Positions 11,396 through 23,889 of a DNA stretch of 64,000 nt are shown here, one piece after another. Below the pieces are notes generated by a model. It was not told where the DNA came from. It saw only the letters and a list, made by a program, of their open reading frames with translations, and made no database searches. Positions within the stretch are counted from its first letter, which is position 1. Each line of letters starts with the position of its first letter. Position numbers and translations under genes: made by a program. Source of the stretch: Gnetum montanum (Eukaryota > Streptophyta > Gnetopsida > Gnetales > Gnetaceae); assembly GCA_015680685.1 (NCBI GenBank), contig MNCI01030754.1:520981-584980 (forward strand), in the 5' to 3' direction.

Positions 11396-13565
11396 CGCTT
11401 AGTCATGGGGGAGATGCCCCATCCTAAATTAAGAACTAATAAGTGTTTTTCACCTTTTTTTTGTTTTACAATTTTTTATCATTTTTCCATTTCTTTCAAC
11501 ATTTTCCATTTCTTAATATTTTTCTTTTCTTTTCTTTATAATTTTATATTTTCTTAAGTCATTTTCTTTATGTTTATAAATGTATTTTATGTTTTCGTTA
11601 ATAATATTGCCAAGTCATGATGTAAAAGTCAATGCTAGGTGTTGGGTTTTTGTGTTATGCTATCAAGATGATTGGGTAAGTAATTGTGTAGAGCAGTGAG
11701 ACCACCTTATCCATCCCTCTAGTTCTTTGAATAAAAGGTCTTTGTCATGAAAATAATTTAGTTCTTCTCTTATGAAACTAAAATCAATCAATGATCCTTA
11801 TACCTTGAAAAAAGAGAAAACAACCAAGTGGAAATGGGAAAGGATGTGACCTTAAGGGGACTTGTTGGGTTCTCTTCTTGACTTCCTTCATGTGGTTTAT
11901 GACTCTTTGTGGAATGTATTATCACTCCTCCATCGACCAATAAATAGGAAGTTATGTCTTTACATGGTGTGGTTCCCATTTCATAAAAATTTAAAAACAA
12001 AAAAACAACAACAACAAAAAGAAGAAAGAAAGAGAAAAAAACAATAATGTGAATTCAAAGCACACCCCTTAGACACAATAATGGGCTACAAATATTGGTT
12101 ATGAGGCTAGAAATACATGCCACCCATGCCTGAAGACGCATCTCTAACTAAGGCCCTTCCTTCCTTCTTCTCTTTTCTTCTCTTTTTGGAGTGATGATTA
12201 TTCTTTGTGGTGATCGTGGACTCATGATGGTTGGTAGGAAAGAACAAACCATGCAAGGTCACTATTAATCTTATGGACTTGGTCTGAATCTTGGAAAAAT
12301 AGGTATGGTGCTCATTTGAATCACATTTGACACAAGAACCTATTACAGACATGGTAACGTACCTTATGTCCCAATCTTTACAATTCCTTCTCATCTTGTT
12401 CATCCACCTTACCATTGCATATGATTATGAGCCTTTTAGTTTTATGTCGTATAGTGCAAAAACCCAACCAAGGTAGTTGTGTCTTGTTTGGAACAAAAGT
12501 ACGGTCTACATTTAACATCTAAGGTGTCCACAAACATCTATAGAAGTGGTTATGCAAGGGAATTATGTCAGGAGACTGCTTTGGGAAGGACCCACTTGCA
12601 TAACTCTTGGTGACCATGTCTTTGAACTAACCTTCACATCTTTAAGAACATCAATGATAGTTTCTCTAAATTTATGCATAAGTTTGGAAATAATTCTCAT
12701 CCCTTTCAATTAATTTTTTCTTCTTTTCTATCTTAATATCCTTCAACTTCCACAAAATTTCTTGGCCATCTTCTGCATTAGACCCTTGGTTTTAATTATT
12801 CAAAAACTTGTGTGCTTCTGAAGTTATGCTCATTAGTCATGGGGGTTAGGAATGTCTACTTTGATATTTTTTGAAATTTTTTGTAACATCATGGTAACTA
12901 ATAGTAATTGATCAAAATAATGTAAACAGCTTGATGATTTTAGTTACCTCATAGCCTTGGGCATAGTACACTACCATCACCTTATCCTTAAATACAAACT
13001 AAGGGATCCGAAAAGGGTTAAGTATTAAGGAAAATTTACCAAAATGAATGTTGATCCTTTGGTGATTGCAAGTGATGCTAAATGAAACATCTAAGGAAGA
13101 AGGTCTTTTGCCAAGCAAGAAAACGATGCCAAGAGAGTGATAAGAGAGGATATGTCCATGGAAAAATCATAGCACATACAAGATAATAGCTCAAATAGCA
13201 CATGAGTGCTACATCCATGGGATGAAAGAACAAATTTTAGTCCATCCTTCAAGAATGTTCTACATAACTAGAGAAGCATCAGCATAACAATCAAGGTTTG
13301 AAGTCTACAACCATTAGAGATAACAAGAATATTAATCTTTAGTGGATTTTTAAAGACCTCTGCAAATTTTGTAAAATTTAATATCTATCCGATCTTTTGT
13401 CATTTTGCAATACATCTACTCAAATAAAATTTTGTAATGCAGCAATCAAAGTCAGACAATAGTTAGTGTTAGTCAATAATCCCATGCATTTCCAATTTTT
13501 TTGTAAAGAAAGCTCAGTCCTATCATATTAAATTAAGAACAAGTTTTTACTCAATTGTGGAGGTA
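11396..13565 (+). other. E2 3' non-coding region
   Basis: Begins with TCATGGGGGAGATG and a T-rich run, and ends with a decayed polypurine tract (TTGTGGAGGTA) directly before the right LTR. It contains the conserved block CTGCTTTGGGAAGGACCCACT at 12575-12596 and another TCATGGGGGT near 12838. The same region, in the same order, is present in E1, E5, E7, E8 and E11. I see no envelope-like gene in it. Confidence 0.75.
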
Positions 13566-14427
13566 TGATGAAGCATTAATTGGTTACATTGATGGGATCA
13601 TGTCAACGTGATCTCTTCGACGTAAGATTTGCTACATCTAGGGGTACCTGTCGATGCAGTGTCTATTTTCGCCTATAAATATGCATGCTCCTGCCATGTA
13701 TTGGACATCTTTTATAAATAGAGTAGCTAAACTCTTGCAATTTTATTTTGTAATCTTAGAGGGAAGTTAGTGAGTACCCACAATGTGGATTTGAGTCAAT
13801 CGTATGACATCTTATTCAAGTGGCAATGTACCTGGACACATTCCATGAATAGCAATAAGATCGAAATTGATTCATACTCATTGCATGACTTTGACTTAGA
13901 TTAGATTTACTTTCCATGTAATTTACTTTTCATGTACTTAGTTAATATCTGCATTTCATGCAAGTTAATCAATTGGTTGAATCAGTGCGACCAGTTTTGA
14001 GCATAAACACATATTCACTTGGTAATCCTAGTAATGTTCTTGCTTGGTTTGCCTAGTAGCATAGCACTTGGTAATCCCAGTAGTGGATACCTAGATTCAA
14101 GATGTTATAACAAGTTGAAAATAAACACTCATCACTCGTAGGCTAGTTTATACTTTACTTTCCATTGTTAATTAGATCAAATAATTAATTTCTCTATTAT
14201 TGTTAAGAGTAGCATAAAGGTGAAATAACATTAATCATCATATACCTCACCTTGGACTAAACCATATGTGATAAAGCTACCACTAGTCCAAGTGGGAAGA
14301 TAGCGAACTATGATTAATACTTAATGATCTACATGCCAAACTAGTCCCATCCACAGAATTCAACTAGATCATGCATGAAAGCTCCTAATTCATATGGTTG
14401 GGCATAGGGGGTACCCACCGCTCATCA
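13566..14427 (+). repeat. LTR shared by E2 (right) and E3 (left)
   Basis: Starts TGATGAAGCATTAATTGG and ends CCGCTCATCA (862 bp), with TATAAATA at 13674-13681. It is preceded by the E2 3' region and followed by a PBS-like site and a second gag, so one LTR serves two internal regions. This is the product expected from recombination between LTRs of adjacent elements. Confidence 0.85.
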
Positions 14428-14447
14428 TTGGCATCATTGTTGAAGAT
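14428..14447 (+). other. E3 primer-binding site, degraded
   Basis: TTGGCATCATTGTTGAAGAT directly follows the LTR and aligns with the tRNA-Asp-type PBS TGGCGCCGTTGCCGGGGA with several transitions. Confidence 0.6.
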
Positions 14448-14559
14448 GGTGCTAGTCATTTAGATTTTTTGTATTATAAATGATCGCTATTAAGGTGTTA
14501 ACAATCTATCTTTTAGAAAATATTAATATTGCAAGTCACACACATTATCAAATAAAAAC

Positions 14560-15452
14560 ATGTCTTCTTCAGATAGGACCCATAAAACATGCTATGATGA
14601 AAACACTCATAGGAAAAATGGTAGGTTCTATACTAAAGAAAATTGAAATGAACAACATCAAGCAATGGTTTCGTATGCTCATTTCAACCCGTACTACACG
14701 TAAGGACTATGTTTAGCTAGTACAGATAATCCTAGAGGAGATGAAGAAATTCCTAGAACAATGAGGGCCTCAAGGCCTAGGACCTCCTCTAAACCTAGAA
14801 AAGATAAATCAAGGGACATGGGGGGAGATATAGAATCCATGGAAATTCTCCTAGTTACTCATCCTCCTCTTCTTCTTTAATGTCTAGTTCTAACAAAGAT
14901 GAATGTAGGTATAGAGATAGAGCTTTACTATGGGATCAAGATAAAGATAGAAATCAAACCCAAGGACAAGATGAAAGACATCAAAGTGAGTATGAACAAG
15001 ATCAGCACAATTAGATAAATGGAAATAGAGATTATCACCATGACATTTCTTATGATAATGAATACTTATTGACTACTAAGGACATGACATAGATTAGGGA
15101 GGTAGTTCAAATATCCCAAAGGCATCAAAGGGATAGCTGCATCAAACAGTTTGATATGGACAACATTCCTACATTTAGAGTAGGCTATAATTATGATCCA
15201 CAACATCATTTACAAAACTTCCATGATGCCTACGCCTTGCAAAATATTGAACGTAAGTGGTAAAAGCTTAAGCTCTTCCCTAGGACACTAATAGATGAAG
15301 CTGGAAGTTGGTATAGATTGTTGGAACCAGATTCCATCCACTAGTGGTCCATAATGCTAGAGCTCTTCAATGAAAAATATCAAACCTATGCAAGAGTGTC
15401 CAACTTGAGAAAACAAATCCAAAGATGGAAGTAAGAACAACATGAATTCTTG
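14560..15452 (+). pseudogene. E3 gag, truncated
   Basis: Starts ATGTCTTCTTCAGATAG like E2 gag and runs parallel to it through the Ser/Arg-rich stretch and the core (RVGYNYDPQHHLQNF, then WYRLLEPDSIH and LRKQIQRW). Many stops are present. It ends abruptly near 15452, where a reverse-oriented LTR (E4) begins; the zinc knuckle and everything downstream are absent. Confidence 0.75.
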
Positions 15453-16386
15453 GATGAGTAATAAGTATACACTACATTCAACCATATGAATCACTAGCAT
15501 TCACTAAGTGATTCGATCGAATTCCGAAGGCTTTACCTCTCCAAGTACATTGGGTCTACAAGGTGAACCTTAACAATTGTGATTCTTGTCTTCTCAATTC
15601 CACTTGTGAGGTGCAAGTGTATGGTTAAGTGTAGTTAAGGCATCTAATTTTTATCATTTTATGTTTATCATTTAATTGCCTAAGTTCTAAAAAATAGAAT
15701 AATAAATGTTTAATTAATCTATTTAATCTAATAACTAGCTAACACTTAACTAATCCTAACATAAGCATCCATTCCCACTTTCTGTACACATCCTAAACAT
15801 GTTGCAATGCTACTAGGATTACCAAGCGTTAAGTGCTACTGAGATTACCAAGCGTAATGTATGCTCGAAGTGGTTGTACTTATATTTTTTATTTAATCAA
15901 TACTGATTACCTAATTAAAATTCATTAAAGTGCATGAATAATAAATGCATAAGGAAAAAATTAAGCTATTCTAAGTGCTATAAGGTTTGATTAGAAAAGC
16001 TCGTCTTTATTGCCATTCACACCAAGGTGCTCAAGTACGTCAACGCTCGAATAAAGATCCATACACTTGTTTGACTCCTACTATGAGCACTCAAAAAAAA
16101 TATTCTAAATCTAGAGAAAAAAACTACAAGAGCTTTACTACAACTAATGGAAGAAGTGTCATAAATGCAACAGGTAGGTGCACACTTCTAGGCGATGATA
16201 GGATGCCACGTCGATGGGTACTCGTCAATGTAGCCAACCCTATGTCAATGGGATCTCGTCAATGAAACCTCGTCATTGCATTGTTAGGATGTCATTGGCA
16301 TGGATTCTATTAACAAGGTCATGTCAACAGCATCCCATCCCATTGGAGGCTCATGTCGATGCAACCTAATGACTCATACTTCATCA
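15453..16386 (-). repeat. E4 3' LTR (reverse)
   Basis: On the plus strand it begins near GGATGAGTAATAAG (decayed TGATGAGTGGTGAG) and ends CTTCATCA, directly before TACCCCCA, the complement of the polypurine tract TGGGGGTA. The motif ATTACCAAGCG occurs twice at about 15820-15855, the reverse complement of the TTGGTAAT repeats seen in forward LTRs. The left boundary is uncertain by a few bases. Confidence 0.75.
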
Positions 16387-16636
16387 TACCCCCACAAATG
16401 AATGAAAACTCATCCTTTAGTAAACAAAAGAAGGAACAAGTTCTTTAAAAACTTTTGGGAAGCTATGGGATTATTGACTAACTATAGATACAAAAACTAA
16501 CATATCAAAAACTAAGTGCCCAAGTGTACAAATCAATAATCATTACAAAAATGGGTGTTCATGATAAAAAAAATTGAACACCATGACAAAAAATGACAAT
16601 ACAACTCCTCTGAAGGCTTACAGATGAGGGAGAAGA
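16387..16636 (-). other. E4 3' non-coding region (short)
   Basis: Directly follows the polypurine-tract complement TACCCCCACAAATGAATGAAAACTCATCC, matching the start of the 3' region of E11 (55958 onward). It is only about 250 bp instead of about 2 kb and contains no coding frame of note. The rest has been replaced or deleted. Confidence 0.55.
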
Positions 16637-17085
16637 TCAAACAGTCCTAAGTAGTGGAGGTTCTTGAGGTTCCAAAGGACCTTCTCCTACTTTGGATGCA
16701 TGTGGTTGTTGAGGCACTAGTTGTGGTTGTCTTACTAAAACTGCAACTACTAGTGAAAGATGAAACGCATCCGACAATGCCTTCATCTTCTCCTCTTTAC
16801 TCCAAGAATCATTCACAATCCATGCTACTTCACCATTGTGGGTCAAAATGGAAATATCCTATGGATAGGAAATTGTGGGAAATAGCTCCTTCACATTAAC
16901 AAACTAGGTAGCAAACTATTTTCATTCAATGTCAAACATCCTAAGTGCATTTTGTAGCTCTTAGTAATCATTCATCTACTTGGCCAAATTCTCAAAAGTT
17001 GATCTTTGATCAATGAACTTCACCTTAAAAACCTTGACTTCTACATTTGCAACCTCAAGCTTTTGCTTGGTCTCTTTGTGGCACA
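16637..17085 (-). pseudogene. E4 extra coding-like segment, unrecognised
   Basis: After the integrase words CHKETKQ the minus strand continues as KLEVANVEVKVFKVKF and NLAK, a Lys/Glu/Leu/Val-rich, coiled-coil-like stretch. Then come ILTHNGEVAWIVNDSWSKEE, KMKALSDAF and a Gln/Pro-rich tail ending PPLLRTV. About 150 codons are readable with roughly six stops, most of which look like single C-to-T changes. No other gypsy copy here has it. I do not recognise the protein. It may be a captured host fragment, an extra gene of a subfamily, or part of another repeat. Confidence 0.4.
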
Positions 17086-18040
17086 TGTGTGGATTTCTAG
17101 TAAAGGACCTTATCTCTTGATTGAAATTTTACCTTCCTTATTTTGAGGTCATGGTGTTGCTTGTTGAATGCCTTGTGCAACTCATTAGATGACAAGGCTA
17201 CCAATTGATTTTTGTCTAGTAAGTTGAAATTCATTAGTCTTTCTTTTTATGCTAGATTTACATCAAGGCTAAGGTTACAAGCTATTAAGAGCGTACGAAG
17301 CTTGGATTGAATAGGAAGAGTTGGTAGTTTTCCATACACTAGCTCATAGGGAGAATAGCCTATAGGGAGTTTCTAGGTTAAGCAGTAGGCCCAAAGGGAA
17401 TCATTTAGTTTAGTACCCCAAGCTCTCCTATATTTGCTAACTATTCTTATTAAGATATTAGTGATCTCCCTATTTGTAACCTAAGCTTGACTATTGGATT
17501 GGAGGTGGTAAAGTGTTGTCAATTTATGTTAGACCCTTAAGCATTACATGAGTTTCTGAAAGGTACTACCTGTAAAGTGAGTACCATTGTCAGAAATAAG
17601 TGCACATGGCACACCAAACCTGTTTACAACATTTTGTTGTGCAAATCAAGTAGCTATAGAAGATGTACAGTTAGTGATGACTGCTACTTCTACCCATTTC
17701 ATATGATAATCAACAGTGACTATGATGTATGCCTTTCCATTTGACATGAGTGTGATGGGACCCATGAAGTCAATGCCCCAGATGTTGAAGGGTTCTAGTG
17801 GTTGGGTCCACTACTAAGGTCCCTCCATATGAGTGTTCATCCCATCATCACATTAGCAGTGATCATAGAAGCCAAAAAAATGATGAACATCCCTGAAGAG
17901 TATTGGCCAATAATACCCTACAATCAAGATCTTAATGGTCATGTGTCTCCCAACATAGTGGCCCCCATAAGGGCCCTCATGAGCATCCTAGAGGACACAC
18001 AATTAGTTAGCACCAGGAACACACCAACAAACTAGGCTAT
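17086..18040 (-). pseudogene. E4 integrase
   Basis: Reverse-strand sequence matches integrase of E11. On the plus strand, 17330-17370 is the complement of the SPYELVYGKLP segment, 17575-17625 covers the DNGTHF region, and 17755-17795 covers the IWGIDFMGP region. Numerous stops and small indels are present. The N-terminal HHCC finger is cut off at 18040. It is not functional. Confidence 0.75.
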
Positions 18041-19350
18041 TGGCATCATATAATGATGCCATCCCATTAACACAACCAACCAATGCTTCATCATACCTCC
18101 ACAACTAAGTAAAAACTCATCCTCAAGTTAACAAGATAGAACCACACTTCCTTTACAAAAAAATTGGGAAAGTATGGGATTATTAACTAACACTAACTAC
18201 CAACTAACTTTGAGTGCCACATTACAAAAATTTTATTAAAGTTGATGTATTACAAAATGAAAAAAGACTATACAGACATTAAAGTTTACAAAATTTGTAA
18301 AGGTTTTCAAAAATCTACTAAAGATGATTCTTGTTATCTCTAGCTATGGCAAACTTCCAATCTTGATTGTTATGTCAATGCTTCTCTTGTTTTGTAGAAC
18401 AGTGTTGAAGGATGGATTGAAATTTCTTCTCATTGTCCCATGGCAATCATGCAATCTTTAAGTTGTTGTCTTGTATGTGCTACGATTTGTCCATGGGCAT
18501 ATCCTCCATTATCCCTCTCTTGGCTTCATTTTCGTGTTTGGCAAAAGACCTTCTTCTTTAGGTGTTTTTTTTTTAGCATCACTTGCAATCACCAAAGCAT
18601 CAACATTAGTTTTGGTAAATTTTCCTTAATAATTAACCCTTTTCGAATCCCTTAGTTTGCATTTAAGCACAAGGTGATGACAACATACTATGCCCAAGGC
18701 TATGAGGTATCTAAAATCATCAAGCTATTCACATTATTTTGATCAATTACTATTAGTTACCATGTTGTTCAAAAATAGGATGTTAGAAAAAAAATTTAAA
18801 AATTTCAAAGCAAAAATTCCTAGCCTCCATGACTAATGAAAGTAACTCCAAAAGCACACAATTTTTTGAACAATTAAAACCAAAGGTCCAATGCAAAAGA
18901 TGTCCAACAAATTTTTTGGAAGTTGAAGGATACTAAGATAGAAAATTAGGAAAAATTAATTGAAAGGGATGAGAAGTAGTCCCAAAATCATGCATAAATT
19001 CATTGAAACCATCATTGATGTTCTGGAAGATGTGAAGGTTAGTTCAAAGACATAATCAACAAGAGTTATGCAAGTGGATCCTTCCCAAAGCAAGCTCCTG
19101 CCATAATGCCCATGCATAACCACTTCTATAGATGTCTTTAGGCACCTTAGAAGTTAAGTCTAGACCATACCTTTGTTTCAAACAACATATAACTACCTTG
19201 GTTGGGATTTTTCACTATACTAAACAAAATCAAAAGGCTCATAATCATATGCAGCAATGAGGTGAATAAATGAGATGAGAAGGGATTGGAAAGATTGGAA
19301 TGCAAGGTACGTTACCATGTTCGTAATAGGTTCTTGTGTCAAATCTGATT
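18041..19350 (-). mobile_element. E5: reverse LTR fragment plus 3' non-coding region
   Basis: 18041-18093 ends CTTCATCA and is followed by TACCTCCACAACTAAG, the complement of the polypurine tract, so it is the first 50 bp or so of a reverse LTR. 18094-19350 is the reverse complement of the family 3' region: the stretch at 18375-18440 matches 13200-13270 of E2, and the conserved block lies at 19073-19095. Pol and gag are absent. The open frame at 18440-18655 is an artefact of this non-coding sequence. Confidence 0.7.
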
Positions 19351-19690
19351 AAGAGCAAATTTGAAGATCAACAATCAGTTACTGAGCTCCTAACTAGAAG
19401 AATGACTAACCACCATGATTTATAGAATCTTGTAAGAATGTTCAACATTAAGTGTAAGTAGTTTGTAGCCTAGTTTATCAACATAAAGGAGATGTTTCCA
19501 ACATTATCTTCCCCATGAAATATACTCATATCAACCAATCTAGGTGATGCGACGTAGACCATTAATGATCCATGGATCAAAGAAGATAAACTGAAGGCAT
19601 TATTAAATGCATTCAAATTTTCCGATGCAGTAGCAAGATAGCCTAGACCACTAACTGGACTAAGACATGAGAAAGGATTATTCAATTAGT
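19351..19690. other. Unassigned segment between E5 and E6
   Basis: Not recognisable as part of the gypsy family. The minus strand is open from 19685 to 19470 and starts MNNPFSCLSPVSGLGYLATA, ending NVGNISFMLIN. Its amino-acid composition looks coding-like, but I do not recognise the product. It may be a fragment of another retroelement or of a host gene. Confidence 0.3.
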
Positions 19691-20817
19691 AGGAAGCTCC
19701 ACCTCTGGGCATGGTGTAAAGACTCCATCCTAGTCAATTTTGTGCAATAAATAGCCACTAATTTTTTATATTGTATTGAATTTTGATAAAACCCATTGTA
19801 AAAGCTCAAATATTTTATAATGTGGTACTCAAAGTTGCTAATTGTTAGTAAGTCAATAATCAGTTCCATATCCCCTAGAATTTTGTAAACAACTCAATCC
19901 TACTTTTTTTCACTTGAGGATGAGGTTTTAGATCGTCATGGGAGTATGATAAAGCATCATAAAGTGAGCTATGTCAATAGGCATGCATTGACATAGCCCC
20001 ATTGACATATCCTTTGATATAATGATGCATATGCATTAATGCCTTTAAATTCTAAGCCTATATACTTATGTGAACCATCTGCATTTATGACACCTTTGGT
20101 CATTCTGATAGCAAAGCTCCTACAATTTTTTTCTACAGGACTTAGTTAAATTTTCCTTTGAGTGCTAACACTATGGATTGAGTTAATTGAACAAAGATTT
20201 ATTTGATTACATGACGTACCTAGACACTTGTGCATGATGGCAATAAAATTGATATTAATTCCTTTAATTGTAGCACTTAGACTAACACTTAGTTTATTTT
20301 TAGTATTTTGCTTTTAATACACTTTACTTCCTAGCACTTAGCAATTTAGTATTTTATTTTGTAACAACATAACTATGACTACTTCGAGTATAATATATTA
20401 ATGCTTGACAATTCTAGTAGTGGATACCTTATACACTCAACCGTAAACACTTAGTAACCAAGTAACATTAATATAGGTTCAAGATGGATATGGAAAGTGA
20501 GAATGATGCTCTATGTTTAAGATCGTTTAGATTATCTTCAAGTCCATATTTAGTTTAATATTCTAATATCTTAACTACTTTATTATCTTAATATCTTAAT
20601 GTTTAAAATTATAAAAGTACAAATATCTTATGCCTCAATCATACTTAACCATACCAATTAAACTAGCATAAGTGATGATTGGGAAGATAATAAGTGATAA
20701 TTTAATGCCTAGTTATCTAGGATAATTGTAGCCTGAAGTTTCATAGAATTTGACCAAATTAGGTATATATGCTTGTGATTTGTATGGTTAAATGTAGGGA
20801 ATACTCACCACTCATGA
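19691..20817 (+). mobile_element. E6: 3' tail and LTR of a forward gypsy copy
   Basis: The stretch up to 19946 matches the end of the E2 3' region (for example GTCAATAATC and ACTCAATCC) and ends ATCGTCATGGGAGTA, a decayed polypurine tract. The LTR (19947-20817) starts TGATAAAGCATCAT and ends ACCACTCATGA, slightly decayed from CATCA. The sequence after it no longer resembles a PBS or gag and passes into a LINE. Confidence 0.7.
19947..20817 (+). repeat. E6 LTR
   Basis: 871 bp, colinear with the E9 LTR (39995 onward): both contain TATATA-rich promoter sequence, then a run like TAGTTAAATTTTCCT and the GGATACCT/ACCACTCAT end. The terminal CATCA has mutated to CATGA. Solo LTR or the right LTR of a deleted element. 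Confidence 0.7.
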
Positions 20818-22699
20818 CTAGGATTCTTGAAAATCCATGGGGAGGTTTGATAAAGGTTGTATAGGATATCATAAAAGATATAATGCACCTCTCCATCTTG
20901 CCTAATATAATCTCTAGTGCTTATCATAGAGGATTCAAAGATGATAAATTAAATCATATTATTATGAAATTTAGTGGATCAAGTACTTGAGAAAAAGTTT
21001 GGAACAATCATAGAAATTTGAAAGGAGAAAATTTTGAACAAATGAAAATCTCTTAAAAGAAGAACTTGCAAAGAAAATAGAAGAAATAAAAAAATGTGAA
21101 ATGAGTGTGAGTAGATCATAAGGTAGCTTTTTTAAATGTACATTATATTACAATAATCAAAGATAGGATATTTTCAAAAAATGCCTAAACACCTTGCACT
21201 ATGGATTTCTAAATATAGATGGTAGCATTACTAAGTTGACCACATTTTATTAGGACAAGTTTAGAATGATGATGATTATGAGTTGGTAGGTTTGCTACTA
21301 AAATAAAGTTTAATATTTTTTGAATACTTGAAACTTGGGAAGAAGAGGATTCTAAAAATTTTGAGCTGCTTGGTTTTAGTAGAAGAAAAGTAGCAAGTGT
21401 TAGATCTAATAAATAGAAAAGACCATCAAAAGCATTATCTTTTATTTTCAAAAAAAAAAAGGATTCAAAAGGTAATTAAGATGGAAAATATTGATGAATA
21501 TAAATAATATATTTAATTGAATATTATTCAAAGGAAATTCTCTACATTTCTCACTTTTTATTACTTTCACCTAAGAGATACAACATATTGTGCAAAGTTA
21601 ACTTTACAAAAAAATACATTTTTCAATATTCCGATTAACCGTATAGTAAAATTTAAATGAAAAAGTAAAGTTTATATTTGTGACAACTTTAATGCAAGGA
21701 TTAATTATAAGAATACTAATATTTTAGAATGACAAAATAATCCAGGATGGCTAGATATGCAAGATTATGATCAAATTAAAATTCAATGGAAAAGAACATT
21801 AGAGGATATTGAAACAAATCAAATAGAAAAGCACATGTTAAAATGAGGATAAGACTTTGATCATATTATTTTATTTTTGAAAAAGAATGAAGACGTTCAT
21901 GTATTGATTTATTGCAAACCATCCCTCAAAAGAGACTAGGAATTATTGACTTTCAAGTTGATAATAAATTAATAGATTATCCACACTATTTTTGATAGCT
22001 TTCCATTGAAAGAAAGTATTCTAATAATATAGAATGCCAAAAAATAAGAAGATGTCCTATAACTAAAAATATAAAAAAAATTTAGTAAGAGTTACAAATT
22101 TTATTAAAAATAAAAAAAATTGAAGATCAATTATAAGACATTTTTCTACATGCTATAAAAAATATTACTATGTAAAAAAAGTCAATGGGTAAGAAGAAGT
22201 GATTTGATGAAGAATGTCTACAAGGTTAACTAGCAAAAATTCTTATAGTAAGAAAGCTTTCAATAAGGACTACATGAAATTCTCTGAGAGAAAAAAATTC
22301 TAAAAAAGTACTAAAAATATGGTGCAAATAATAAAGCAAGATCCATAAAATTTTTGGAAAATTTTCTAAATAATGATATTCCATTTGCACAAGTAAAAGG
22401 GTTCTACAAAATTTTATTTTATCATAAGATAAATACCACAACTAGTTGCATACTCCTAGATATTTTATAACTTGTGTATGATAAAGTAGGAGAGAGAATT
22501 GAAAAATTAGCTTCTAGATAAGCTATAGATGTAAAAGGATTGTATGCTAAATTATTAATATAGGATAGAAAGTTACTCTTAAAAGAGACTTGGAAAATAC
22601 TTAATGAATAACTTCAAAATGATTTGACTAGTGGATGACTGTTAAAGTTATTATGATTTTTAAAAATTGAGATAAATCATCTTTAAATAATTACAGATT

Positions 22700-23340
22700 G
22701 ATCATGATCATAAATTTCATTCTATGAAAAAAATTTGGGATCTTGGGTAGAAGGATATAATTTTTGTGTAATTTCACAAGTAGGATTTTTATTTTTATTT
22801 TTAAGAAAAAGCATTCTACAGTAGATCATCTAGTTACTCTCAAATATTACATTGAATAAGCAAAGGAAAAATAAGGTAAAATAGTTATTTTTCTTTATTG
22901 ATTTTACTAAAGAATTTGACTCTATTATGATAGAACAATTATGAAGTAGACTTATTAAACTTGAAGTTGATTATGGTATACTCAATGCTATTCAAAATTT
23001 ATATAGAGAAATAAGTTTTGAATTAAAAGATAAAGAAACTACATAATCTTGTTAGTTTTACAATAATATAGGAATAAAATAAAGCTATTTTTGTTCACTA
23101 ACATTATTTGGCTTTTCTATTGATGAACTAGAAGAGTGGATTAAAGAGGTACCTACAAGTCATGCCATTAAAGTGAATCATTCATGGATACAACTTTTAA
23201 TCTTTGCAAATGATGTAGCACTGATTGCACATTCAAAAACATGGTTAAAAGAAATGTTGCATCAACTAGAGAATTTAGTAAATGTACAAAAATGAAGGTG
23301 AATGTTGATAAAATAAAAGTGCTACTTTGTAGAACTAATA
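22700..23340 (+). pseudogene. LINE-1 reverse transcriptase core
   Basis: Holds the best-preserved RT motifs: DFTKEFDS (finger/palm motif with the first catalytic Asp), a decayed GVKQGCPLSP-type motif (GIK*SYFCSLTLFG), IDELEEWI and FAND. RT would copy LINE RNA at a nicked chromosomal target. The second Asp of the FADD pair is kept but the first is Asn. At least one frameshift lies between 23300 and 23340. The order GIK, LFG, IDELEEW, FAND is typical of RTE rather than L1. Confidence 0.75.
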
Positions 23341-23889
23341 AGAGATATTACTCTTTATAACTAAATAATAAAAAAAAACTTGAGATTTTGAAGGTCTTAT
23401 ATATCACAACAAGCTCCAAATGATTGCAAGGCTTTATATATAATAAAAACAAATGTAATAATCACAATATCTAGACTTGGATAATTTGAAAATGTCTTTT
23501 TCAAATAATTATATACACTACATTATTTTATGGATGTGTACTATGGGACTAGGTCTTGATTAAGAATCATGAAAAAAAATGAAAAACTTTAAAAATAGTT
23601 CTTGTTAAATGAATTCAAGATGAAAACTCAAGTCCCATATGCAATACTTTTATTAGAAGCTAATTTTTTGCCAATGGAACCTAAAGTTCTTAACATTTAA
23701 ATTAAATAATAAAAATAGCAATACGATCTTAGGGAAGATCATTTAAAAATCTCAACCACAATTATAGTTTCATGAAGGAAGATTATAACTATAGAAATGA
23801 AGTGCTGACAATGAAATTGAAATTGAAACTAAAATTTTTTTACCTAGTGATACCCATCGGATCTATTAGACCAATTTTAGAATTCCTTT

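Larger units (their letters stand above)
7302..14427 (+). mobile_element. E2: Ty3/gypsy (Tat/Athila type) element, pol-less
   Basis: Two similar LTRs in the same orientation (7302-8220 and 13566-14427) flank a PBS-like site, a decayed gag, a proline-rich gag tail and about 2.2 kb of 3' non-coding sequence. Protease, RT, RNase H and integrase are absent: the sequence jumps at about 11150 and again at about 11390 to the sequence that lies just after integrase in E11. The element would depend on enzymes from relatives. The gag is interrupted by a solo-LTR-like insertion at 9945-10517. No 5 bp target duplication is visible because the right LTR is followed by another gag (E3). Confidence 0.85.
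15453..18040 (-). mobile_element. E4: truncated reverse gypsy copy
   Basis: On the minus strand the order is integrase (18040-17086), an unusual coding-like segment (17085-16637), a short 3' region (16636-16387) and the 3' LTR (16386-15453). RT, protease and gag are missing: the copy stops at 18040 within the N-terminal integrase zinc-binding region and meets an LTR fragment of E5. Its LTR abuts the broken gag of E3. Confidence 0.75.

Noticed and set aside
16654-16899. Plus-strand open frame of 81 codons
   Set aside because: Shadow of the minus-strand coding-like segment of E4, which has the more protein-like composition and the same direction as integrase.
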